The notes under the pieces: model-generated
Seen by the model: the letters and a program-made list of their open reading frames with translations, nothing else
Database searches by the model: none
What the model was told of the DNA's origin: nothing
Source of the DNA: Christensenellaceae bacterium
GTDB lineage: Bacteria; Bacillota; Clostridia; Christensenellales; UBA1242
Length of the DNA: 64,000 nt
Assembly (NCBI GenBank): GCA_031260975.1
Contig: JAISKJ010000004.1
Location: forward strand, 1-64,000
Direction of reading: 5' to 3'
Shown: positions 45,451-53,538 of the stretch, piece by piece
Layout: each line of letters opens with the position of its first letter
How positions within the stretch are numbered: position 1 is the first letter of the stretch
Made by a program: the position numbers and the translations under genes

Positions 45451-46408
45451 AATTATGCGAAAGGACAACACCATAAGGCTTTGCACAGAAGACGGGATTA
45501 AGAAGGATATTCCTATAGAAAAGGTCTATGACATTCATATATTTGGTCAGGTTTCTCTAAATTCGGCATTGCTTAATATATTGTATAAGAACAAAATAGT
45601 ACTTCATTTTTATAACTATTATGAGCATTATATAGGCAGCTTTCACCCTAAAGAAGAGCATATTTCGGGTTCGCTTTTGGTAAGTCAGGTTGGATTTTAT
45701 ATGGATTATACCAAACGCTGCGAGCTTGCTCGTAAGTTTGTGAGAGGAGCCGGTGAAAACATTCTTAGAAATATCAGATATTATAACAACCGCGGCCGTG
45801 AGTTTGACAAGGCTATTGATGAAATTGAAGCTCTGCTTTCTACGCTTGAGCGGTATGACGACATACAGGCCATTATGGGGATAGAAGGGAATATCAGAAA
45901 GATTTATTATGGGCTATGGAATGATATAATTAATCAGGATATCAATTTTGAAAAAAGAATTAAGCGTCCGCCTGACAATATGGTCAACAGTTTAATTTCT
46001 TTTTTAAACAGTATGCTTTATAGTAAGACAGTGAGCGAGATATATAAAACTCAGCTTAATCCGTCTATAAGTTATTTGCATGAACCGTTTGTAAAAAGAT
46101 TTTCACTTTCTTTGGATGTAACCGAAATTTTTAAGCCGCTGATTGTGGATAGGCTTATATTTTCACTTCTCAATAAGGGTGAGATTGGGGAAAGTGATTT
46201 TTATAGTGACACAAACGGCATAAGGCTTAAGGATAGTGCCCTTAAGCTTATAGTGCAAAAATTTGATGAAAGACTAAAGACTACAATCATGCACAGAAGT
46301 CTTAAGAGAGATGTTTCATATAGATATTTAATCAGGCTGGAACTGTATAAACTCATAAAGCATTTCATCGGTGACAAGGAGTATGAGCCCTTTAAGATTT
46401 GGTGGTGA
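45416..46408 (+). CDS. cas1: CRISPR integrase Cas1
   Basis: The 330-residue protein begins QESFYIFSNGEIMRKDNT, the standard Cas1b opening. The metal ligands are the Glu in IMGIEGNIRKIYY (about 159), the His in SYLHEPFVKRFSL (about 222) and the Asp/Glu in LDVTEIFKPLIVDR. It integrates spacers together with Cas2. The start lies within the end of cas4, with GGGAGGG upstream. Confidence 0.96.
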   Translation: MQESFYIFSNGEIMRKDNTIRLCTEDGIKKDIPIEKVYDIHIFGQVSLNSALLNILYKNKIVLHFYNYYEHYIGSFHPKEEHISGSLLVSQVGFYMDYTKRCELARKFVRGAGENILRNIRYYNNRGREFDKAIDEIEALLSTLERYDDIQAIMGIEGNIRKIYYGLWNDIINQDINFEKRIKRPPDNMVNSLISFLNSMLYSKTVSEIYKTQLNPSISYLHEPFVKRFSLSLDVTEIFKPLIVDRLIFSLLNKGEIGESDFYSDTNGIRLKDSALKLIVQKFDERLKTTIMHRSLKRDVSYRYLIRLELYKLIKHFIGDKEYEPFKIWW

Positions 46409-46416
46409 GGTGGAGT

Positions 46417-46689
46417 ATGTATGTAGTATTGGTTTATGACATAAAAAGCCAGGGCGGCGGCAATGTTACAAACAATGTGTTTAAGATATGTAAAAAGTTT
46501 CTGACGCATGTTCAAAACTCGGTTTTTGAAGGAGACCTTGATAAGGCACAATATTTAGACCTTTCTTTTCAGCTTAGACAATATTTAAGGAAAGGGGATT
46601 CATGCATAGTTTTTAGCAGTAACAACAATAAATGGATGAAAAAGGATTTCTTAGTTGAGGAGGAAGATAAGCTGACTAACTTGCTGTAA
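46417..46689 (+). CDS. cas2: CRISPR adaptation protein Cas2
   Basis: The 90-residue protein starts at ATG 46417 (GAGGTGGA upstream). It begins MYVVLVYDIKSQ (the metal Asp in VYDI). VFKICKKFLTHVQNSVFEGDL and DSCIVFSS complete the ferredoxin pattern. It is the last cas gene. No repeats follow. Confidence 0.94.
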   Translation: MYVVLVYDIKSQGGGNVTNNVFKICKKFLTHVQNSVFEGDLDKAQYLDLSFQLRQYLRKGDSCIVFSSNNNKWMKKDFLVEEEDKLTNLL

Positions 46690-46719
46690 GATATAATTAA
46701 CAAATAGAAAAGTTGAAGC

Positions 46720-46748
46720 AAAGTTGTGTTATCAGACACAACTTTGTT
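46720..46748 (+). terminator. terminator of the cas operon
   Basis: AAAGTTGTGT-TATCAG-ACACAACTTTGTTT. Confidence 0.75.
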
Positions 46749-46826
46749 TATTTTAGGTTGACTTTTGGCGGTGTTAGTGATATATGTAATATGCCCCCTA
46801 TGATAGGGGAAAAGAAGGAAAAGACA

Positions 46827-48617
46827 ATGAAGTATACGGCTAAGAAAGTGGTGGATGCTTTTATAGATTTTTTTGTAGAGTATGGACATAAAAAAATAAA
46901 AAACGCAAATCTCGTGCCCGAAAATGACCCGACTTTGCTTTTTATTAATTCGGGCATGGCGCCAATCAAAAAGGTGTTTACCGGTGAAGAAAAACCCGAG
47001 AGCGACAAGATGTGCAACATTCAGACTTGCATTCGAACAATTGACATTGAGGACGTTGGTGACGACACTCACCTGACGGCCTTTCATATGTTGGGAAACT
47101 GGTTTATCGGAGACTATGACCATGAGCATGTTATCAGACAGGCGTATGAGTTGTTGGTTGATAGGCTGAAAATTCCAAAGGATAGGTTGTTTGTGACTTA
47201 TTTTGCCGGAGATAAAAAGAGAGGCCTTGTGCCTGACAGCCTTAGCAGCGGGTTTTGGGAAAAGTCGGGAATAGAGAAATCTCATATATTAGGTTTGCCG
47301 TTTGAAGATAATTTCTGGCGTATGGGTGACGGAGAAAGCCCTTGCGGGCCTTGCACTGAAGTGTTTTTTGACAGACGAACTCCGGTGAAAAGCTTTCTTG
47401 AAGGCGGCGAGTTTGACACAAAGGGCAGGTATGCCGAAATTTGGAACGCCGGAGTGTTTATGCAATATCTTCAGACCATTGACGGAAAGTATCTGCCGCT
47501 AAAGTTTAGAAGTGTAGATACCGGTGCTGGACTTGAGAGATTATTGGCTACGCTCAATGGCGTAAATAGCGTTTATGAAACTGAAATCTTTTTGCCTATA
47601 ATGAAATATTTGAACGAAAGCTCAAAAGTGTCCAACACGAGGTCAATAAGGATTATTGCTGACCATGTGAGAGCTGCGGTTTTAATTTTGAATTCAGGAG
47701 CTGAACCAAGCAACGTAAGAGCAGGGTATGTTTTGAGAAACCTCATCAGACGAAGCCTGAGGCACATGCGTACCATTGAATTTGATGAAAGCAAAGCATC
47801 TGAGCTTGTTGGAAGGACGATTGATAATATCGTTGCAATCGGCATGTCGCCCAAGTGGAGATTTGAAAAGGCTCAGATTGTAGATAAGTTTGTTGCAGAA
47901 CAGAATAAATTTTCAGCCTCCCTCAAACAGGGACTTAAAGTGTTTGAGGATGCTATAAAGTCTGAAGACAGTTTTGAGTATAAAAACGGCGCAAAAATCT
48001 TGAAGGCAGAAATCGCCTTTAGGTTGTATGATACATTCGGCTTTCCTATAGAAATTACCCGTGAGCTTTTGACCGAGCGTGGGTTTAGCGTTGAGGATAT
48101 GGCTTTTAATGAGCTTTTGAGCAGGCATAAAGAACTTTCGAAGGCGGGAGACGCTGTGTTTAAGAGTGGGCTTGCGGATACTGACCCCGAAACTATCAAG
48201 CTTCACACGGCCACCCATCTTATGCATGCAGCGCTTAGAAAAGTTCTGGGCGGGCATGTGAGCCAAAAGGGCAGCAATATCACACCCGAACGTTTGCGTT
48301 TTGACTTTAATTTTGAGCGCAAGGTTTTGCCCGAGGAGCTTGAAAAGATAGAGAAGCTGGTTAACGATGCCATAGCGCAAAAGCTTGAAGTGACTTGTCA
48401 GCATATGACGCCCGTGCAGGCCAAGCAGAGCGGAGCAATAGGTTTGTTTGACGCAAAATATGGCGACGATGTAACGGTATACACCATGGGAGACTTCAGT
48501 AAAGAGATTTGCAGCGGCCCGCATGTGAAAAACACCGGTGAGCTCGGCCGCTTTAAGATAATCAAAGAAGAAAGTGCCGCGGCAAACATTCGCAGGATTA
48601 AGGCTATACTTAATTGA
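46827..48617 (+). CDS. alaS: alanyl-tRNA synthetase, short form lacking C-Ala
   Basis: The start at 46827 has AAGGA just upstream. The 596-residue protein holds the class II catalytic core (motif 1 FFVEYGHKKIKNANLVPENDPTLLF, FWRMGDGESPCGPCTEVFFD, motif 3 SVDTGAGLERLLA). The tRNA-recognition helices follow, then an editing domain with LHTATHLMHAALRKVLG and the zinc motif EICSGPHVKNTGELGRF. It stops after RRIKAIL, so the oligomerisation/C-Ala domain present in the usual ~870-residue enzymes is missing. Short forms are known in some uncultured lineages. It is the main alanine charging enzyme unless another copy exists. Confidence 0.93.
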   Translation: MKYTAKKVVDAFIDFFVEYGHKKIKNANLVPENDPTLLFINSGMAPIKKVFTGEEKPESDKMCNIQTCIRTIDIEDVGDDTHLTAFHMLGNWFIGDYDHEHVIRQAYELLVDRLKIPKDRLFVTYFAGDKKRGLVPDSLSSGFWEKSGIEKSHILGLPFEDNFWRMGDGESPCGPCTEVFFDRRTPVKSFLEGGEFDTKGRYAEIWNAGVFMQYLQTIDGKYLPLKFRSVDTGAGLERLLATLNGVNSVYETEIFLPIMKYLNESSKVSNTRSIRIIADHVRAAVLILNSGAEPSNVRAGYVLRNLIRRSLRHMRTIEFDESKASELVGRTIDNIVAIGMSPKWRFEKAQIVDKFVAEQNKFSASLKQGLKVFEDAIKSEDSFEYKNGAKILKAEIAFRLYDTFGFPIEITRELLTERGFSVEDMAFNELLSRHKELSKAGDAVFKSGLADTDPETIKLHTATHLMHAALRKVLGGHVSQKGSNITPERLRFDFNFERKVLPEELEKIEKLVNDAIAQKLEVTCQHMTPVQAKQSGAIGLFDAKYGDDVTVYTMGDFSKEICSGPHVKNTGELGRFKIIKEESAAANIRRIKAILN

Positions 48618-48640
48618 TATCATATTTTGTTTATCATTCA

Positions 48641-48676
48641 AAAAAGGCTTTGGTTTATTAAACCAAAGCCTTTTTG
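48641..48676 (+). terminator. terminator of alaS
   Basis: AAAAAAGGCTTTGGTTT-ATT-AAACCAAAGCCTTTTT: perfect stem and T-run. Confidence 0.92.
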
Positions 48677-48681
48677 TTTGC

Positions 48682-48734
48682 TGTGTCCAAACGCATACCC
48701 CCTAAGGATTGCTCCTTCATGAATTTGGACACAT
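48682..48734. repeat. hairpin with 10-bp arms between alaS and proS
   Basis: TGTGTCCAAA (48682-48691) pairs with TTTGGACACA (48725-48734). The loop holds a smaller AAGGA/TCCTT stem. No U-tract follows. Unknown role. Confidence 0.5.
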
Positions 48735-48850
48735 GGGCATGGGAGATGTTAATATAACAATTCCTTAGCATAGTTATTATATATGTAAATGCTAGGATTG
48801 TCAATACTCAAAATTTTCCGGATGCCGCAGCAAAGGGCTTGACGTTTTTA

Positions 48851-48879
48851 TTGACTTATATAAAAAAAAAGAATATAAT
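48851..48879 (+). promoter_or_regulatory. promoter of the proS leader
   Basis: -35 TTGACT (48851-48856), exactly 17 bp, -10 TATAAT (48874-48879). The start site is expected near 48886, giving a leader of about 147 nt. Confidence 0.75.
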
Positions 48880-48885
48880 GAAGGC

Positions 48886-49016
48886 ATGAAAACAATCAAA
48901 GCAAATTTTGTCCCAGCTCCACACACGTAAATTATGTGTATTTTTGTGTTGGGGGCTGGTCTCACTTTGAAGAGATTAAAAAGACTTTAACAACACGAAT
49001 AACTCGTGTTGTTTTG
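48886..49016 (+). promoter_or_regulatory. candidate attenuator leader of proS with Pro-containing mini-ORF
   Basis: A 14-codon frame (48886-48930) reads MKTIKANFVPAPHT and stops at TAA; two of its codons are CCA proline. It overlaps a hairpin in which CCAGC at about 48913 can pair with GCTGG at about 48955. Next comes AACAACACGA-ATAAC-TCGTGTTGTTTTGTT (about 48989-49017), a terminator placed just before the proS ribosome site. No T-box consensus is visible. A proline-responsive attenuation leader is inferred. Confidence 0.5.
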
Positions 49017-49032
49017 TTAGAAGGAGAAAAAT

Positions 49033-50298
49033 ATGAGATTAAGCAAAGTGCCGTTTAAAAGCAGTAAGTCAAGAGGTGAAGAGGAGTTTAAGTCGGTGGA
49101 GATGCTGTTTCAATCAGGACAGCTGAAGAGAGCATCGGCGGGGATTTATAGCATAGGACCATTGCTTTTGCGCTCGCTTGACAAGGCGATAAACCTCACC
49201 AAAAAGTACTTAAATAAGTATGGCTGCATTAATGTGAGTCTTCCTGAGCTTCAGGCAAAGACTATTTGGCAGCAAAGCGGGAGGTGGGAAAAGTATAAGG
49301 CGAGCGACACAACTTTTTATTCAAAAGGCAGAGATAATGAATTTTTCTTTAGCCCCACGGCTGAGGAGTTTATGGCTGACCTTGTAAGAACTCACATCAA
49401 TAGTTATAAAGACCTTAACTTTAACGTTTATCAGATAGGCAAAAAGTTCAGGGATGAAATCAGAGTGCGCGGCGGACTTATGCGCTGCAAAGAATTTATT
49501 ATGCACGACGGATATTCCTTTCACGACAGCAGAGAGGCTATGGAAGCAGAATATGACAAAATGAAACAGTGTTATTATGAGCTTGCCAAGGCTTTTGGTA
49601 TTAATGTTGTGGCTGTGCGTGCTGTAAACGGATATGGCGGAAAGATTTCAGAGGAGATTATGTGTTTTTGTGAGATTGGCGAAGATAAGGTTTTGTGTGA
49701 TGACAAAACGGGATTGGTTTTGAACGAAGAGATTTTGGAGCACGAAGAACTGAAGCAGGATGTCTTTAAAAAATACGGCAAGGTGGACTTTAAAAAGCTG
49801 GTTGAGAGACGTGCTGTTGAAATGGGACATATCTTTCACCTTGACCAATTCTATTCAAAAACAATGAATCTTCAATTCACTAATGCTGAGGGCAAGCGCG
49901 ACTATTGCTATATGGGAACTTACGGTTTTGGCGTGAGCCGTGCCGTAAATGTGGCGCTTGAGCTTAACTGCGACAGCGACGGTTTATGTTTTCCTCTTTC
50001 AATTGCACCATATCAAGTGGGCATTGTAAACCTGAGTGAAGAGCAGGCTCCAAAAGCACAAAAGCTGTATGACTATCTTAACGGCGAGGATATAGAGACG
50101 CTTTGGGATGACCGTGATATGTCACTTGGCGTGAAGATTAAGGATATGTTGCTAAATGGTATTCCGTATATTATAGTGTTGGGCAATAAACAGAGCGGTG
50201 ATAAGCTTGAAGTGGAAAACCGTAAGACGCGTGAAAAAACACTGATGGCAAAAGAGCAACTTGTAAAGATTATAAAAGACGAATTAAAAAAATATTAA
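49033..50298 (+). CDS. proS: prolyl-tRNA synthetase without the editing insertion
   Basis: The 421-residue protein has motif 1 (YGCINVSLPELQAKTIWQQSGRW), motif 2 (FRDEIRVRGGLMRCKEFIMHDGYSF) and motif 3 (GTYGFGVSRAVNVALE). A C-terminal anticodon-binding domain (YQVGIVNLSEEQAPKAQKLYDYL, then DDRDMSLGVKIKDMLLNGIPY) follows. Between motifs 2 and 3 there is only ~100 residues, so the ~180-residue INS editing domain of standard bacterial ProRS is absent, as in mitochondrial and alphaproteobacterial forms. AGAAGGAG precedes the ATG. It charges tRNA-Pro. Confidence 0.95.
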   Translation: MRLSKVPFKSSKSRGEEEFKSVEMLFQSGQLKRASAGIYSIGPLLLRSLDKAINLTKKYLNKYGCINVSLPELQAKTIWQQSGRWEKYKASDTTFYSKGRDNEFFFSPTAEEFMADLVRTHINSYKDLNFNVYQIGKKFRDEIRVRGGLMRCKEFIMHDGYSFHDSREAMEAEYDKMKQCYYELAKAFGINVVAVRAVNGYGGKISEEIMCFCEIGEDKVLCDDKTGLVLNEEILEHEELKQDVFKKYGKVDFKKLVERRAVEMGHIFHLDQFYSKTMNLQFTNAEGKRDYCYMGTYGFGVSRAVNVALELNCDSDGLCFPLSIAPYQVGIVNLSEEQAPKAQKLYDYLNGEDIETLWDDRDMSLGVKIKDMLLNGIPYIIVLGNKQSGDKLEVENRKTREKTLMAKEQLVKIIKDELKKY

Positions 50299-50301
50299 AA
50301 G

Positions 50302-50329
50302 AAAAAAGGGAGACTAAGCTCTCTTTTTT
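50302..50329. terminator. bidirectional terminator
   Basis: AAAGGGAG-ACTAAG-CTCTCTTTTTT between convergent proS and the 50331 lipoprotein (one G-T pair in the stem). Confidence 0.75.
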
Positions 50330-50330
50330 G

Positions 50331-50783
50331 CTATTCTGCTGCTGATTGTTTGGTATACTTTGCAGTGTAATAGGTTGTTCCCGTTGAAACATATTTGACG
50401 GTTATTTCGTCCTCTGCATCATTGATGCTCACCTGAATACTTGCCTGCGCCGCGTTATCTTTTAGCACCGTCATTTTGCTGCCCTGAAAATAATAACTTC
50501 CTTCAATGGTATCCTTTTGGGCATCAATGGTTGTAGTTTCGCCTGAAGTGTTGCTTACGGGTTTGACATATATAAAAGTTGTGTTACCTTCTTCGTCAAG
50601 CTCTATGGTATATTCGTTCATAGTTGCGTTGTCAAAGTCCAGACTGCTTATACCTACGTCTTTCTCAAAAGATGTCATAACAAATGTGCCCTCAAGATAT
50701 GTTTTTGGTTCTCCGCAACCAACCAGAACAAAGCTCATGGCTACCGTAAAACAAAGGGCAAGGGTAAATGCAAATTTTTTCAT
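50331..50783 (-). CDS. small lipoprotein
   Basis: The 150-residue protein has signal FAFTLALCFTVAMSFVLVGC with lipobox LVGC. The ~125-residue mature part (YLEGTFVMTSFEKDVG, YTIELDEEGNTTFIYV, IEGSYYFQGSKMTVL, EITVKYVS) is a small beta barrel of the same general type as the 26132 lipoprotein. These look like members of a paralogous lipocalin-like family. AAAGGAGG precedes the ATG. Function unknown. Confidence 0.8.
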   Translation of the reverse strand: MKKFAFTLALCFTVAMSFVLVGCGEPKTYLEGTFVMTSFEKDVGISSLDFDNATMNEYTIELDEEGNTTFIYVKPVSNTSGETTTIDAQKDTIEGSYYFQGSKMTVLKDNAAQASIQVSINDAEDEITVKYVSTGTTYYTAKYTKQSAAE

Positions 50784-50936
50784 AATTTCCTCCTTTATGA
50801 TAAAAAAAGTATAGCAAGTTTGTTGGCGGCCAACAACCTTTTGGATGGACTAATAAAGCAGATTTATGGCGAAGAATAAGAGGTTTTGACGACGATGAAA
50901 ATAATCAGCCGGGCTCTGACTAATTATTAAACTTGT

Positions 50937-50964
50937 TTGATAATTTTTTAATTCATGATATAAT
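50937..50964 (+). promoter_or_regulatory. promoter of the 50992 lipoprotein
   Basis: -35 TTGATA (50937-50942), 16 bp, -10 TATAAT (50959-50964). Confidence 0.6.
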
Positions 50965-50991
50965 CGGTTTATAAATCAAGGAGGAAATATT

Positions 50992-51432
50992 ATGAAAAAA
51001 TTTAGTACAATCTTGGCGGTCTCGGCGGTTTTTCTGCTTTGTGCATTTACTCTGGCGGCCTGTACCAGCGAAGATAGAATAACAGCTACAGAAACAAAAG
51101 AAGCATATGAAGGTGCGGGGTTCACTGTTAGTGAAATTGTAAGTGAAACAAATTTTGAGGGTCTTGAGAAAGTCTTTTTGATAACAAAGGGTAGCGATTC
51201 AGTGAAAGCATATGTATTTGCAGATACGGCCTCAAACAGTGTGGCTTCTAACACAATCAGAGGCAACGGCCTGAGCCAAGGCTGCCAGAATGTTTGCTTA
51301 GGCAAGTTTGTAATAGGTGGAGTTCCCGTTGTAGTGGATGTGTTTGACTCCAATAGCTATGGCTTGACAAGCCCCGAAATTGTGGCACTGACAAAGCCTT
51401 TGACTGACCTGTGGGCTGAAAAGAATAAATAA
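50992..51432 (+). CDS. small lipoprotein
   Basis: The 146-residue protein has signal STILAVSAVFLLCAFTLAAC (lipobox LAAC). The mature part (ETKEAYEGAGFTVSEIV, KVFLITKGSDSVKAYVFAD, VCLGKFVIGGVPVVVDVFD) has an alternating alpha/beta pattern unlike the other lipoproteins here. AAGGAGG precedes the ATG. Function unknown. Confidence 0.8.
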   Translation: MKKFSTILAVSAVFLLCAFTLAACTSEDRITATETKEAYEGAGFTVSEIVSETNFEGLEKVFLITKGSDSVKAYVFADTASNSVASNTIRGNGLSQGCQNVCLGKFVIGGVPVVVDVFDSNSYGLTSPEIVALTKPLTDLWAEKNK

Positions 51433-51442
51433 AAAATACAAC

Positions 51443-51476
51443 AAAAAAGGCAGTAAATATATACTGTCTTTTTTAT
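51443..51476. terminator. bidirectional terminator
   Basis: AAAAAAGGCAGTA-AATATA-TACTGTCTTTTTT between convergent genes. Confidence 0.75.
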
Positions 51477-51503
51477 TTATTGTTAAGTTATTGATTGAAT
51501 TAT

Positions 51504-52472
51504 TTAAGTTTTGGTTGAAGTCAGAAATTCTTTAGCTTTTTCAAAAAGTTTGGGGTGAATTTGCGGGAGGGTGAGGTTTGGCGGCAAATCTTCAAAGAAG
51601 TCGATACTCTCTATTTCGGTTTCAGTTGGCGGAAGGGCTCCCAGCTTTGTTATTTTGGCATAGAACAGCATAGCGTGTCTTGTTACATAATATATGCAGA
51701 CGGGGGTGATATCAAATTTCGCAGCCCCTGTTTCTTCAAATAATTCTCTTTTGGCCGTTTCAAGAATAGTCTCATTTTCTTCTTTGTGCCCTCCGGGAAG
51801 CTCCCATGTGCCTGATTTTTGTTTGCAAAAAATCCATTTGTTTTTGTATTTAGCAGCTACTACAGCAATTTTAATCTGTGCTTCACCTACTTCTTCAAGG
51901 TTATAAAACTTTACTTCTCTTATGGGGTTTATATTGGGTGAAACCTCCATAGGCTGTTTTTTGGTGTCGTCGCGGTATCTAAGTGATGCAATCAGGCAGG
52001 ACAGTGCTTCAACGCTTCTGCCTGCGATATCTGCATATGCAAGATAGAAAATGTTATAGACTATCCATGTCAGGTCGCCTGCGATTACAAACAGTCTTGT
52101 AACCTTAACGTTTGACTGCCATTGGCCAAAAGTAAACAAAATTGTGGCGACAATAGGCAGCAGGCTCAGCCAGCCTTCCCACGTAAATACGCCGGATCCG
52201 ATTACAACGGCAAGAATTACAATCAGCAGCCAAATCGGTACTGTTTTATCTTTTCTTCGATAGAGGTAAAATATTAGGGTGCGGATTACACAAATGATGC
52301 AAACTACAGTGGCTGTTGTTGCAGAAAGAAAGGCATAATGCACGCAGTATAGAATGTTGATAATAAGCTGAAAAAACAAAAAAGACCTCTGAGTTTTGGC
52401 CTGCGCTCCGATCGCCATTATGACAATTATTATTATTGCGACTACCTGAGCCAAAATCTGAAAAAGCGTCAT
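51504..52472 (-). CDS. YgjV-like membrane domain fused to NUDIX hydrolase
   Basis: The 322-residue protein has two parts. Residues 1-~165 have five to six membrane spans with the YgjV-type layout (AQVVAIIIIVIMAIGAQAKTQ, FFQLIINILYCVHYAFL, LFVIAGDLTWIVYNIFYLAYADIAG). After a linker with basic residues, residues ~195-322 form a NUDIX domain with box GGHKEENETILETAKRELFEETG. This would place a nucleotide hydrolase at the cytoplasmic membrane face. The single continuous frame with no internal start suggests a true fusion. Substrate unknown. Confidence 0.8.
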   Translation of the reverse strand: MTLFQILAQVVAIIIIVIMAIGAQAKTQRSFLFFQLIINILYCVHYAFLSATTATVVCIICVIRTLIFYLYRRKDKTVPIWLLIVILAVVIGSGVFTWEGWLSLLPIVATILFTFGQWQSNVKVTRLFVIAGDLTWIVYNIFYLAYADIAGRSVEALSCLIASLRYRDDTKKQPMEVSPNINPIREVKFYNLEEVGEAQIKIAVVAAKYKNKWIFCKQKSGTWELPGGHKEENETILETAKRELFEETGAAKFDITPVCIYYVTRHAMLFYAKITKLGALPPTETEIESIDFFEDLPPNLTLPQIHPKLFEKAKEFLTSTKT

Positions 52473-52508
52473 TCTTTTTTATCCCCTAAATTTTGAAACA
52501 GTTAAGTT

Positions 52509-53402
52509 TTATTGTTTATCAAGAAATACATTCAGTCCGTTTTTTATAACTTTAATATCAAACGGCTCATTAGGGATAAGTTCCCCGTCAAAATTGACTG
52601 TCATGAGCTGGTTGTCGTTTAAGGTTATATGGTCGCAGATATATTCTTCGGAATAAGATTTTCCGATGTGCTTGCCTTTTAAAACGTCGAGCATCCGGAA
52701 AAAAATTTTTCGTCTTGGCATGCCATGAATACTGACCAAAGTTATTTTCCCATCATCTGGTTTTGAGTTGGGGCTGATTTTCATTCCGCCGCCAAAATAT
52801 TGACCATTGCAGACCGAAACAACAAAGTAATCTTTTTCGGGAATATCTTTTGTGTCATCAATTTTAAGCCTGAAGCAAGGAAATTTAAACTTGAAAACTG
52901 CCCCGAGCAGAGCACGGTAATAATTAAGCTTGCTGCGTTTTTTATAAGAATTATACTTTTGTATTATGGCAATATCAATGCCGGTGCTCACAGTATTAAG
53001 AGCTCTGCGGGATCTTCCCTGAAAATAATCAAACTGTGTCACTTTACTGTTTAAAACATGTTCAAGCGCTTTTTTGGGGTCTTTGGATATACCCAGCGTT
53101 TTTGCAAAATCATTGCCTGTTCCTGCGGGAATAAACCCAAAAGTCAAATCGGACGGATTTTTCACTCCGTTTAAAACCTCACTGAAGGTGCCGTCTCCGC
53201 CAACGATGATAATCTTCTTTTCCCCTTTAGCCTCAAGCGCACTTGAAAACTCCCTCGCGAGTTCGGGAGTTGTGGCATAGTCTATGTGATAGTCTATGCC
53301 TTTTTCTTTTAGAATGTCAACAATCAGCCCGATGGCCTTTGTTGTTTTTCCGCAGCCCGCATTTGGGTTGACAATAAAATTCAATTTTTCTTTTGTATCC
53401 AT
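52509..53402 (-). CDS. diacylglycerol/lipid kinase (DagK/YegS family)
   Basis: The 297-residue protein has the catalytic DAGK domain landmarks: NPNAGCGKTTKAI near 11-23, the nucleotide loop VGGDGTFSEVLNGV (about 67-80) and GFIPAGTGNDFAKTLG (about 90-105). The C-terminal beta-sandwich carries GGGMKISPNSKPDDGKITLV. It phosphorylates diacylglycerol or a related lipid with ATP, recycling lipid head-group by-products. It has its own promoter at 53438-53466. Confidence 0.93.
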   Translation of the reverse strand: MDTKEKLNFIVNPNAGCGKTTKAIGLIVDILKEKGIDYHIDYATTPELAREFSSALEAKGEKKIIIVGGDGTFSEVLNGVKNPSDLTFGFIPAGTGNDFAKTLGISKDPKKALEHVLNSKVTQFDYFQGRSRRALNTVSTGIDIAIIQKYNSYKKRSKLNYYRALLGAVFKFKFPCFRLKIDDTKDIPEKDYFVVSVCNGQYFGGGMKISPNSKPDDGKITLVSIHGMPRRKIFFRMLDVLKGKHIGKSYSEEYICDHITLNDNQLMTVNFDGELIPNEPFDIKVIKNGLNVFLDKQ

Positions 53403-53437
53403 CTGTGACCTATACCCCCCAATCTTTGTTCAACCGC

Positions 53438-53466
53438 ATTATACCATAAAAACAAAAAACAGTAAA
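53438..53466 (-). promoter_or_regulatory. promoter of the lipid kinase gene
   Basis: Minus strand: -35 TTTACT (53466-53461), 17 bp, -10 TATAAT (53443-53438). The -35 and most of the spacer are shared with 53944-53972. Confidence 0.65.
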
Positions 53467-53508
53467 TTTAATTACTATTTTTTTGTATGTTTTTGTTGTT
53501 GTAAAGCA

Positions 53509-53527
53509 GCAAGACTATTAGTCTTGC
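53509..53527 (-). terminator. hairpin after the 53539 gene
   Basis: GCAAGAC-TATTA-GTCTTGC lies 12 nt past the stop of the minus-strand gene at 53539. It is followed in that direction by CTGCTTTAC rather than a clean U-tract, so termination is likely but imperfect. Confidence 0.4.
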
Positions 53528-53538
53528 AAGATGAAGTT

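Noticed and set aside
46569..47285. 238-codon minus frame across cas2 and alaS
   Set aside because: It overlaps two well-supported genes in the opposite strand and shows no coding features.
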